DNA of 8,394 nucleotides from Sulfuricurvum sp. GTDB taxonomy: Bacteria; Campylobacterota; Campylobacteria; Campylobacterales; Sulfurimonadaceae. The notes beneath the pieces are model-generated. The model ran no database searches. It saw only the letters and a list, made by a program, of their open reading frames with translations, and was not told the origin of the DNA. Both the position numbers and the translations under genes were made by a program. The stretch covers positions 1 through 8,394 of the forward strand of contig JACXUE010000048.1 of NCBI GenBank assembly GCA_014764075.1. The letters are read 5' to 3'. Numbering within the stretch: position 1 is the first letter of the stretch; every line of letters starts with the position of its first letter. Shown in pieces: positions 1 through 6,214 of the stretch.

Positions 1-1
1 T

Positions 2-1108
2 ATGTTACTTTTTACACCAGGTCCTACTCCAGTTCCAGAATCGGTTCGCATTGCGATGGCAGGGGAGACTCTTCACCACCGTACGCCGGAATTTGAAGCG
101 ATTTTTGAACGGACCCGCACACTGTTATTTGAACTCCTCGGTATGGATGAGGTGTTGATGTTGGCATCCTCAGGAACCGGTGCGATGGAAGGCGCGGTAA
201 TTAACTTAGCGCATTCGAAGCTTCTCTCAATCAATTCGGGAAAATTCGGTGAACGTTTCGGGAAAATCGCAGTAGCTCACGGGATCGCCAATGTGGAGAT
301 CAAACACGAATGGGATACTCCCGCTACGGTAGAAGAGGTTCAAGCGGCACTTAACGCTAATCCGGATATCGATGCAATTGCAATCCAAATTTGTGAAAGT
401 GCCGGCGGTTTGCGCCACAGTGTTGAAGCGATTGCATCAGCAGTCAAAGCGCATAATCCAGCCATCATGGTGATTGCCGATGGTATCACGGCGGTAGGTG
501 TTGAGAAAATCGACGTTACCCATATCGACTGTTTAATTTCAGGGAGCCAAAAAGCGTTGATGCTTCCGCCTGGGCTTGCGATTATGGGTCTCTCCAACGC
601 GGCGATTGAAAAAATCGGAAGCGGCAAAGGGTATTATTTTAATCTTGCCACCGAAATTAAAAATCAGCGTAAAAACACAACGGCTTGGACAGCGGCTACA
701 ACCCTTGTTATCGGGTTGGAAAGTGTACTAAGCCGTATCAAGGTTGAAGGCGGGCTTGATAAACTCTACGCTGAGACGGCGGTTCGTGCGAAAGCAACTC
801 GTGCGGCGATGGAAGCGATTGGATTGCATATTTATCCTGTGCGTCCGGCTGATTCGATGACGACGGTAGACGATCCGGAAGCAAAAACAATCCGTTCGAT
901 TCTCAAAAAAGAGTACGGTGTTAATGTTGCCGGTGGTCAGGACCACATTAAAGAGCTCATTTTCCGTATTAATCATATGGGATTGATTTCGGTATACGAA
1001 GCAGCGTGGGTAGTGAACAGTGTTGAACTGGCATTGGCCAAAATGGGTCGTCGTCCTTATGATGGTTCGGCGAACTATATCTTTAATACCGTTTATTTCG
1101 GACTTTAG
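2..1108 (+). CDS. Class V PLP-dependent aminotransferase (serine/alanine-glyoxylate type)
   Basis: A cytoplasmic fold-type I aminotransferase of 368 residues, full length for the alanine-glyoxylate/serine-pyruvate group. The N-terminus LLFTPGPTPVPE is the usual start of this family, so the ATG at base 2 is probably the true start even though no upstream sequence is visible. The cofactor phosphate loop is SSGTGAMEG (about 56-64). Asp160 (IADGITAVG) should contact the pyridine nitrogen. Lys184 in SGSQKALMLPPGLA is the Schiff-base lysine. Arg322 in FRINHMG should bind the substrate carboxylate. No key residue is missing. Only 3 bases separate it from the HisZ-like gene, so they are probably co-transcribed. 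The family is clear; the amino donor and acceptor are not. Serine, alanine or aspartate as donor and glyoxylate or pyruvate as acceptor are all seen in relatives. Some family members were once mislabelled as a soluble hydrogenase subunit, which I would not use here. Confidence 0.9.
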   Translation: MLLFTPGPTPVPESVRIAMAGETLHHRTPEFEAIFERTRTLLFELLGMDEVLMLASSGTGAMEGAVINLAHSKLLSINSGKFGERFGKIAVAHGIANVEIKHEWDTPATVEEVQAALNANPDIDAIAIQICESAGGLRHSVEAIASAVKAHNPAIMVIADGITAVGVEKIDVTHIDCLISGSQKALMLPPGLAIMGLSNAAIEKIGSGKGYYFNLATEIKNQRKNTTAWTAATTLVIGLESVLSRIKVEGGLDKLYAETAVRAKATRAAMEAIGLHIYPVRPADSMTTVDDPEAKTIRSILKKEYGVNVAGGQDHIKELIFRINHMGLISVYEAAWVVNSVELALAKMGRRPYDGSANYIFNTVYFGL

Positions 1109-1111
1109 TCT

Positions 1112-1963
1112 ATGGTATTTGAACACGAAATTCCTGAGGGCTCAAAGCTCTATTTTGCTGGGGCTGCGAAAATAAAACGGATCATCGAAGCAAAAGCGAG
1201 CGCACTGTTGAGCGATGCGGGATTTGAGGAGATTATTACCCCTTTGTTTTCGTACCATCAACACATGAGTGTGTGTGATCAGCGCGAACTTATCCGCGTC
1301 AACGACAGTGAAAATCATCCAATCAGTCTCCGTGCCGATTCGACGATCGACGTTGTACGGATACTTAACAAACGTCTCGGCGGCAACACGGAGCACAAAA
1401 AATGGTTCTACATCCAGCCGGTCTACCGTTATCCTGCCAACGAACAGTACCAAATCGGTGTTGAGATTATCGATGAGCCGAATTTATCGGTTGCCCTCTC
1501 TCAAGCGACACGGATTTTGAAGGAATTGGAGATTGCACCATTGCTGCAAATCTCGAACATCAATATTCCGCGACTTTTGAGTGAAATGCTGGATTTAAGT
1601 TTGGATGATTTTCGTTATGTAAACATCGAGAAATTTTTGTCACTTAACATTGATTGGTTGACCCGTTTGGTCTATATGCAACATGTTAACGAGATCGATG
1701 CCGTTGCAGCGGCTGTCCCCGATGCGATTAAACCGGAGCTGTTAAAGATCAAAGAGATATGCGAGGGATTGGAATATCCGAACGTGGTGATTGCACCTCT
1801 TTATTACGCTAAAATGCTCTATTATGATGAGCTTTTTTTTCGTGTCATTGAGGCGAATGAAGTGTATGCTATGGGCGGACGCTACAAAAGCGAAGAGACC
1901 GTTTCGGTCGGTTTCGCCATTTACACCGATGCGTTGATTGACGCATTGCACGCTTCAACATAA
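1112..1963 (+). CDS. hisZ: HisZ-like ATP phosphoribosyltransferase regulatory subunit
   Basis: A 283-residue protein related to the catalytic core of class II histidyl-tRNA synthetase. It is inferred to be HisZ, which binds short-form HisG and is needed for the first step of histidine synthesis (ATP plus PRPP to phosphoribosyl-ATP). HisRS-like blocks can be followed: EEIITPLFSY (39-48), LRADST in place of LRPE.T (73-78), the motif-2-like FYIQPVYRYP (99-108), IGVEIID (115-121), YYAKMLYYDELFF (231-243) and GGRY...VGFAI (255-270). The HisRS anticodon-binding domain is absent, as expected for HisZ. The protein is shorter than HisZ proteins of other phyla (typically 320-390). It follows the aminotransferase by 3 bases without a strong Shine-Dalgarno. 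A hisZ-purA neighbourhood is common in proteobacteria and supports the call. The alternative is another HisRS paralogue of unknown role; a true HisRS is unlikely. Confidence 0.85.
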   Translation: MVFEHEIPEGSKLYFAGAAKIKRIIEAKASALLSDAGFEEIITPLFSYHQHMSVCDQRELIRVNDSENHPISLRADSTIDVVRILNKRLGGNTEHKKWFYIQPVYRYPANEQYQIGVEIIDEPNLSVALSQATRILKELEIAPLLQISNINIPRLLSEMLDLSLDDFRYVNIEKFLSLNIDWLTRLVYMQHVNEIDAVAAAVPDAIKPELLKIKEICEGLEYPNVVIAPLYYAKMLYYDELFFRVIEANEVYAMGGRYKSEETVSVGFAIYTDALIDALHAST

Positions 1964-1967
1964 CGAA

Positions 1968-1979
1968 GAGGTCGACCTC
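1968..1979. repeat. 12-bp perfect palindrome after hisZ
   Basis: GAGGTCGACCTC is a perfect inverted repeat with no spacer, five bases after the hisZ stop codon. It is GC-rich compared with the sequence downstream. No T tract follows, so it is not an intrinsic terminator. It could be an operator or chance. The rest of the 1964-2074 gap shows no convincing gene. Confidence 0.4.
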
Positions 1980-2044
1980 GAACAAGGCAAGCTTTAGTGC
2001 CACTGCAGCAAGCCTACAGAATGGGATTGGATTCCACTCTCGTG

Positions 2045-2050
2045 TAAAAT
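2045..2050 (+). promoter_or_regulatory. Possible -10 element upstream of purA
   Basis: TAAAAT within GTGTAAAATAAAA lies 24 bases before the purA ATG and would start transcription at about 2057, leaving a short leader that still includes the AAGGAA ribosome site (2061-2066). No good -35 is seen, which is normal for Campylobacterota sigma-70 promoters. purA may also be reached by readthrough from hisZ. This is weak evidence based only on the motif and its position. Confidence 0.3.
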
Positions 2051-2074
2051 AAAAATTACGTAAGGAATTTTCGA

Positions 2075-3322
2075 ATGAAAGCAGATTTGATTGTCGGTAT
2101 TCAATGGGGAGACGAAGGGAAAGGGAAAATCGTCGATTTGCTTGCGCAAAAATATGACTGTGTTGCCCGATATCAAGGAGGGCACAACGCCGGTCATACC
2201 ATTGTTGTTGACGATAAAACCTATGCCCTTCATTTGATCCCTTCGGGAATTTTGAACCCTAAAGCGATCAATATCATCGGTAACGGCGTCGTTGTCTCTC
2301 CCGAAGCGCTTATCAAAGAGATGAAACAATTTGACAACCTCTTTGGGCGTTTGTTCGTCTCTGAATCGGCACACATGATTTTGTCGTTTCACACCCTGAT
2401 CGACCAAGCCAAAGAGAAATTGCGCGGTGAAAAAGCGATCGGTACGACGGGTCGTGGCATTGGTCCGGCGTACAGCGAAAAAATTGCCCGCGCCGGATTT
2501 CGTCTTGGAGAATTGCGCGACGTTGAAGCCCTTGCAAACCGTGTTATGGAGTATCTTGAGCAAAACAGCGCAATCTTCCAAGCGTTGGACATTAAACTGC
2601 CAAGCAAAGAAGAATTGAGTGCGGAACTAACAACTTTTTCGGAAGCCTTGGTACCGTTTTTAGCAAATACGACGCAGATGGTATGGAAATTGATGGACGA
2701 GGATAAAAAAATCCTTCTCGAAGGGGCGCAGGGGACGATGCTTGATATCGATCACGGAACGTATCCGTATGTCACCAGCTCATCGACCATTTCAGCGGGT
2801 GCGTGTACGGGTCTTGGGGTTAATCCGAAAGACATCGGTAAAGTAACGGGGATCGTCAAAGCGTATTGCACCCGCGTCGGGAACGGTCCTTTCCCGACGG
2901 AAGATCACGGAGAGATCGGTGGGCGCCTGCGCAAAGCGGGGCACGAATTCGGTACGACTACAGGACGTCCCCGCCGTTGTGGATGGTTTGACGCGGTAGC
3001 GTGCCGCTATGCGAGCCGTTTGAACGGATGCGATGAGCTCTCTATCATGAAACTCGACGTATTGGATGGCTTTGAGACAATCGACGTGTGTGTCGGTTAT
3101 GAAGTGAACGGTGAAGTGATCGATTATGTGCCGCTTGATCTAGAGAATGTCAAACCGGTTTATAAAACATTCAAAGGGTGGGATAAAACCAAGGGGGTTC
3201 GCCGTTTTGAAGACCTTCCGGTTGCGGCACAAGAGTATCTTCGTGCACTGGAAGAGTTAACTCAAACAAAAATCGGTATGATTTCAACATCTCCGGATCG
3301 AAACGACACGATTATCCTCTAA
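2075..3322 (+). CDS. purA: Adenylosuccinate synthetase
   Basis: Catalyses the GTP-dependent joining of IMP and aspartate to give adenylosuccinate, the first committed step from IMP to AMP, in the cytoplasm. Its 415 residues are within the normal range. The N-terminal GDEGKGKIVD loop (12-21) carries catalytic Asp13, and GGHNAGHT (35-42) carries catalytic His41. GTTGRGIGPAY (123-133) and EGAQGTMLDIDHGTYPYVTSS (216-236) form the IMP site. The aspartate-binding loop is GTTTGRPRRCGW (293-304). KLDVLDG (326-332) and STSPDRNDTI (404-413) belong to the guanine-binding end. The start is set by AAGGAA at 2061-2066, eight bases before the ATG. The family and function are certain. An 18-bp gap with its own ribosome site leads to the FliJ-like gene, so the two are probably one transcript. 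Confidence 0.98.
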   Translation: MKADLIVGIQWGDEGKGKIVDLLAQKYDCVARYQGGHNAGHTIVVDDKTYALHLIPSGILNPKAINIIGNGVVVSPEALIKEMKQFDNLFGRLFVSESAHMILSFHTLIDQAKEKLRGEKAIGTTGRGIGPAYSEKIARAGFRLGELRDVEALANRVMEYLEQNSAIFQALDIKLPSKEELSAELTTFSEALVPFLANTTQMVWKLMDEDKKILLEGAQGTMLDIDHGTYPYVTSSSTISAGACTGLGVNPKDIGKVTGIVKAYCTRVGNGPFPTEDHGEIGGRLRKAGHEFGTTTGRPRRCGWFDAVACRYASRLNGCDELSIMKLDVLDGFETIDVCVGYEVNGEVIDYVPLDLENVKPVYKTFKGWDKTKGVRRFEDLPVAAQEYLRALEELTQTKIGMISTSPDRNDTIIL

Positions 3323-3340
3323 TCTACGAAGGAGCGCTAG

Positions 3341-3763
3341 ATGAGCAAGTCTCGTTATGAGCCTTTGGTTAAGCTCAAAAAAAAGGCTTTGGACGGTGCC
3401 GAGCGCTCTTTGATCTCTGCTAATAACGCTCTATCAGCCGCCTCCGATAACCTTAATCGTGCTTATGAAGAACTTGCTCGTATGGCATTGCCCAACAAAG
3501 GTTCTGTCGGAGCTTTTGCCCAGGCTGCCGCAATGATCCATGTACAGCATCAAAGTATTGAAGCGGCAAAAGTTGAGTTGAACAGTGCGAAGCAGCACCA
3601 ATCGCTCATGAGAGAGAAATTCAAAGCAGCGATGATTGATTATGAAAAGTTTAAATACCTTGAAGTGCACGAGATGAATGAAAAGCTCAAACGCTTGAAA
3701 GTTCAAGAGGCAAAATTTTTAGATGAGATCGGCACAATGACTTTTAAAAGAGAGACGGCATGA
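3341..3763 (+). CDS. fliJ: FliJ-like flagellar export chaperone
   Basis: A 140-residue soluble protein that is almost entirely charged helix and predicted coiled coil, broken by a small loop near PNKGSVG (51-57). Size, the N-terminal pattern SRYEPLVKLKKKALDGAE and the antiparallel two-helix layout fit FliJ, the stalk-like part of the flagellar type III export ATPase (FliH-FliI-FliJ). FliJ sequences diverge strongly, so the name rests mostly on shape and neighbours. In H. pylori a FliJ homologue is encoded next to purA, and C. jejuni has a gene of similar size there (both recalled). AAGGAG at 3329-3334 sits six bases before the ATG. The stop codon overlaps the ATG of the next gene (ATGA), so the two are translationally coupled. 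An A8 run at 3377-3384 covers codons 13-15 (Lys-Lys-Lys), a possible slippage site. A generic coiled-coil protein cannot be excluded. Confidence 0.7.
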   Translation: MSKSRYEPLVKLKKKALDGAERSLISANNALSAASDNLNRAYEELARMALPNKGSVGAFAQAAAMIHVQHQSIEAAKVELNSAKQHQSLMREKFKAAMIDYEKFKYLEVHEMNEKLKRLKVQEAKFLDEIGTMTFKRETA

Positions 3764-4287
3764 AAAAAATTGTGGGGTTTTTTTGGGCTGGTACAGTGCT
3801 AATCTACGGTGCGCCTGCAACCAAATCGTATGAGTGTACCAAAATATTTGAAGATCGCAAAAATGAGTTATTAGTAGAATTAGAGCGGATCGATGAACAA
3901 AAACAAGCCCTTGATTCACTGAAAAGGGCGACTGAAGATTTGTTGCGAAAAAAAGAGGCGATGGTCAAAGGCAAAGATGCTAAAGTGGATCAGAAATTAG
4001 CGGAAATAAAAGCCAAAGAGGCATCGGTCAAAAAAATATTGGAAGAGAATAAAAAAGTTCTCGATGAGATCAAACAGCTTAAAAGTGACAAAGTTTCCCA
4101 AACGTTTTCGAAAATGAAACCGGCCGCCGCCGCCAACATCCTCGCACAAATGCCCCCCAGTGATGGAGCGGCAATATTGAGCACCCTTAACTCTAAAGTA
4201 ATAGGTCAAATTTTAGGAAAAATGGATCCAAAAAAAGGGTCTGAAATCACCGCAAAACTCAAAGAGCCACCTAGACTGACCAAATAG
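3760..4287 (+). CDS. MotE-like exported coiled-coil protein (MgtE_N-like C-terminus)
   Basis: A 175-residue protein in three parts. Residues 1-20 (MKKIVGFFWAGTVLIYGAPA) look like a signal peptide, with probable cleavage after APA. Residues about 28-112 are a Lys/Glu-rich coiled coil. Residues about 113-168 (FSKMKPAAAANILAQMPPSD...LGKMDPKKGSEITAKL) match the helical repeat shared by MotE and the MgtE N-terminal domain. MotE in other bacteria is a periplasmic chaperone for the stator or motor protein MotC, so a periplasmic motor-assembly role is inferred. In C. jejuni the gene in this position (recalled as Cj1496c) encodes a periplasmic glycoprotein affecting invasion and colonisation. It overlaps the FliJ-like gene by 4 bp (ATGA), tying it to flagella. 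It is not a magnesium transporter, because no channel domain is present. The lone Cys26 after the cleavage site is not in a clear lipobox. Confidence 0.75.
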   Translation: MKKIVGFFWAGTVLIYGAPATKSYECTKIFEDRKNELLVELERIDEQKQALDSLKRATEDLLRKKEAMVKGKDAKVDQKLAEIKAKEASVKKILEENKKVLDEIKQLKSDKVSQTFSKMKPAAAANILAQMPPSDGAAILSTLNSKVIGQILGKMDPKKGSEITAKLKEPPRLTK

Positions 4288-4326
4288 CGATTGAATCACC
4301 TAAGCGATTTGAGAGGTATTTTAGGC

Positions 4327-4332
4327 TAAAAT
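4327..4332 (+). promoter_or_regulatory. Possible -10 element upstream of the DUF507 gene
   Basis: TAAAAT in TTAGGCTAAAATGC lies 26 bases before the DUF507 ATG, at almost the same distance as the matching TAAAAT before purA. No -35 is convincing. If used, transcription would begin near 4339 and include DUF507 and carA. The 71-bp gap after the MotE-like gene shows no terminator. Confidence 0.35.
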
Positions 4333-4358
4333 GCAAAAAATTTCACTCAGGGCTGGCA

Positions 4359-4910
4359 ATGAAGGTTTCACTGACACACGTACCCCATATCGCGATGCGA
4401 ATCGCTGTCGATCTAAGCCGCAGCGGATTGGTCACTATGACTAAAGGGCTCGAAAGTACAGCCAAAGAGGCTGAGACGATTTTGGCCTCTAACGTTAAAA
4501 AAGAGATCGCTTTAGAAGAGAAAGTTAAAGAGATCGTTAATGCCAACGAGGAACAAATCGATTTTTATCTTGCCGATGAGCGTCAGCTTTTTTTTATGAT
4601 CAAGAAAAAATTGGCTCCCGAGTTCGGAGTAGTTCTATCGTATGAAGATCGCTATTCTGACATCGCCCACCAAATTCTTGATGCCCTATATGAAGAAGAT
4701 TTGATCAATTATGACGTGAGTGAAAATCGTATCAAAAATATTATCTATGACGCGATAACCAAATCGATTGCCGATTCGAGCGAAATTGAGTCGGCAGTAT
4801 TCCAAAAAATTAAAAGTTATAAACGTAATCTGATTCCAGGAACCGATGAATACGAGATTGTGTATGAAAAGCTTTATAAAGACGAACTAGTACGACGGGG
4901 GATGGCATAA
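4359..4910 (+). CDS. DUF507 family protein
   Basis: A 183-residue cytoplasmic protein with no signal peptide or membrane segment. I recognise it as DUF507, a family common in Campylobacterota and also found in some thermophiles and Deltaproteobacteria. Recognisable family blocks are the N-terminal MKVSLTHVPHIAMRIAVDL, KKEIALEEKVKEIV (47-60), ADERQLFFMIKKKLA (72-86), the FGVVLSYEDRYSDIAHQILDALYE region (89-112), SENRIKNIIYDAI (121-133) and the C-terminal YKRNLIPGTDEYEIVYEKLY (154-173). It is mostly helical and acidic. No catalytic motif is evident and the function is unknown. Its stop codon overlaps the carA start by one base (TAATG), so translation of the two is probably coupled, and the same pairing is recalled in C. 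jejuni. The ATG at 4359 has only a weak ribosome site (CAGGG), but the conserved N-terminus begins there. Confidence 0.88.
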   Translation: MKVSLTHVPHIAMRIAVDLSRSGLVTMTKGLESTAKEAETILASNVKKEIALEEKVKEIVNANEEQIDFYLADERQLFFMIKKKLAPEFGVVLSYEDRYSDIAHQILDALYEEDLINYDVSENRIKNIIYDAITKSIADSSEIESAVFQKIKSYKRNLIPGTDEYEIVYEKLYKDELVRRGMA

Positions 4911-6040
4911 TGTTACGTAATGCGTGGATTTATCTCGAAAACGGCACCTATCTTTGTGCCAAAAGTTTTGGTGCCGATACGACAGCGGTAGGGGAGCTAG
5001 TTTTTAACACCTCGATGAGCGGGTATCAGGAGATTATTACCGACCCTTCCTATGCGGGGCAGTTCGTTACCTTTACGATGCCGGAGATCGGAAACGTCGG
5101 AGTCAACGATGAAGATATGGAGAGTGCGAAAGCCCATTGCAAAGGGATCATTGTACGCCAATACCAAAGTATCCCCTCAAACTTCCGCTCCCAAGAAGCA
5201 CTTCATACCTTTTTGGAGAAAAACGGCACCATGGGGATCTGTGAAATCGATACTCGGTATTTGACCAAAATGCTTCGAACCGAGGGGGCGATGATGATGA
5301 TCGCTTCAACACAGGTAAGTGACAAAGAAGAGCTCAAGAAAATGCTTGAGAGCTCTCCCCGTATCGAAGAGGTGAATTACATCGAAGAGGTAAGCACTAA
5401 AATATCGTATCAACATCATGATGGCATATACGATCCGCTTCACTTCCGCTATAACGTAGCCCCTGCGCCTAAAGCCCGTTTAGCAGTGATTGATTTTGGG
5501 GTGAAACGCAATATCCTCAATGAGCTCACCCAGGTGGGATTTGAAGTAGAGGTATTGCCTAACACTTTTAACGGTGATGAGTTAATCGCACGTTATGAAT
5601 CCGGTGAAATCGACGGTGTATTTCTCTCAAACGGTCCGGGAGATCCATTGGTGCTGAAAAAAGAGCAAGCTGAGATCAAAAAGCTGATTGCAAAAAAAGT
5701 TCCCCTTTGCGGTATCTGCTTGGGACATCAGCTTCTTTCGATCGCACACGGATACGACACTCATAAACTCAAATTCGGTCACCATGGCGGTAACCATCCG
5801 GTTAAAAATATGAAAACGGGGATGGTAGAGATTACGGCACAAAATCATAACTACAATGTTCCCGAATCGGTACGTGAGATTGCCGATGTTACCCATGTCA
5901 ACCTTTTTGATAACACTATTGAGGGGCTCCGTTATAAAACAGGTCCGGTCTATTCGGTACAACATCACCCCGAATCAAGTCCAGGACCAAAAGAGTCACG
6001 TACCATTTTTAACGATTTCCTACAGCTTATTCAGCGCTGA
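4910..6040 (+). CDS. carA: Carbamoyl phosphate synthase small (glutaminase) subunit
   Basis: Hydrolyses glutamine and channels ammonia to the large subunit CarB, giving carbamoyl phosphate for arginine and pyrimidine synthesis. The 376 residues match the family length. The N-terminal CarA domain has NTSMSGYQEIITDPSYAGQ (33-51). The C-terminal class I glutamine amidotransferase domain has FLSNGPGDP (238-246), the nucleophile elbow GICLGHQ with Cys270, GHHGGNHPVK (290-299), QNHNYNV (311-317), and QHHPESSPGP (351-360) giving His353 and Glu355 of the catalytic triad. All key residues are present, so it should be an active glutaminase. The start is set by the overlap with DUF507 and the G-rich stretch just upstream (4897-4902). 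carB is not in the window, although in many bacteria it follows carA, so here it lies elsewhere, as in other Campylobacterota. Confidence 0.98.
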   Translation: MLRNAWIYLENGTYLCAKSFGADTTAVGELVFNTSMSGYQEIITDPSYAGQFVTFTMPEIGNVGVNDEDMESAKAHCKGIIVRQYQSIPSNFRSQEALHTFLEKNGTMGICEIDTRYLTKMLRTEGAMMMIASTQVSDKEELKKMLESSPRIEEVNYIEEVSTKISYQHHDGIYDPLHFRYNVAPAPKARLAVIDFGVKRNILNELTQVGFEVEVLPNTFNGDELIARYESGEIDGVFLSNGPGDPLVLKKEQAEIKKLIAKKVPLCGICLGHQLLSIAHGYDTHKLKFGHHGGNHPVKNMKTGMVEITAQNHNYNVPESVREIADVTHVNLFDNTIEGLRYKTGPVYSVQHHPESSPGPKESRTIFNDFLQLIQR

Positions 6041-6067
6041 TTTTTAGGGTCACTAAGACCCCAAAAA
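6041..6067 (+). terminator. Possible hairpin terminator after carA
   Basis: Directly after the carA stop, TTTTT-A-GGGTC and GACCC-C-AAAAA can pair around the loop ACTAA, giving 5 GC-rich pairs, one A/C mismatch and 5 A-T pairs. No T tract follows at once on this strand. T-rich stretches come at 6092-6097 and 6106-6112. The position is right for a terminator separating carA from ccoN, but the form is not canonical. Confidence 0.35.
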
Positions 6068-6107
6068 GCTTAGGATCTATCTAACTGCCACTTTTTTCTC
6101 ATTTCTT

Positions 6108-6123
6108 TTTTTAAGCTTAAAAA
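6108..6123. repeat. 16-bp perfect AT-rich palindrome
   Basis: TTTTTAAGCTTAAAAA is a perfect inverted repeat with no spacer, in a T-rich stretch between carA and the first 21-bp repeat. It could belong to the carA termination zone or bind a regulator. Its perfection is visible, but a function is not. Confidence 0.45.
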
Positions 6124-6127
6124 TATC

Positions 6128-6148
6128 CTTTTGTTACAAAAGTGTTAA
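6128..6148 (+). repeat. 21-bp direct repeat, copy 1 (candidate regulator site)
   Basis: Identical over 21 bp to the copy at 6215-6235. It starts with the odd-length inverted repeat CTTTTGTTACAAAAG (7-bp arms around a central T) and ends with TGTTAA. It can also be read as two direct half-sites, TGTTAC (6132-6137) and TGTTAA (6143-6148), 11 bp apart. It lies about 64 bp upstream of the predicted ccoN transcription start, a normal place for an activator. The regulator is not identified; it does not match the FNR consensus TTGAT-N4-ATCAA. Confidence 0.6.
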
Positions 6149-6189
6149 AAACATTTATAAATTTAAGATTCATTAAATACTCGGCTTGC

Positions 6190-6195
6190 TATGAT
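6190..6195 (+). promoter_or_regulatory. Candidate extended -10 promoter for ccoNO
   Basis: TGCTATGAT (6187-6195) fits an extended -10 (TGnTATAAT) with one mismatch in the hexamer. The -35 region is poor, as is usual in this phylum. It predicts a start at about 6202 and a leader of about 117 nt. It lies between the two 21-bp repeats, which would be centred near -64 and +23. A second candidate is TATAAA at 6156-6161, with TTGTTA at 6131-6136 as its -35; copy 1 would then overlap that promoter and could repress it. Confidence 0.45.
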
Positions 6196-6214
6196 TAGGG
6201 TGTTTATTAGCCTA

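Noticed and set aside
728..1126. 132-codon minus-strand open frame under the aminotransferase
   Set aside because: Antisense shadow. The composition (many Arg, His, Asn, Thr) is typical of reading the opposite strand of a real gene.
1964..2047. In-frame continuation of hisZ: 27 sense codons after its TAA before the next stop
   Set aside because: HisZ already ends with the family-typical GGRY/VGFAI region and a short tail. The extra codons are not recognisable protein, and this is about what chance gives in an 84-base stretch.
1965..2074. Possible tRNA or small RNA in the hisZ-purA gap
   Set aside because: Only short stems (GGCA/TGCC, CTGCAG) are visible. There is no cloverleaf, T-loop motif or terminator.
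1994..2581. 195-codon open frame on the minus strand overlapping purA
   Set aside because: It is a shadow of purA, whose protein is certain. The translation has no recognisable motif and no ribosome site supports it.
3760..4287. Magnesium transporter MgtE
   Set aside because: Only the small helical repeat resembles the MgtE N-terminal domain. There are no CBS domains or membrane channel, and the protein carries a signal peptide.
6128..6148. FNR or NssR binding box
   Set aside because: The inverted repeat CTTTTG-T-T-ACAAAAG does not match TTGAT-N4-ATCAA, nor the TTAAC-N4-GTTAA type box of C. jejuni NssR.
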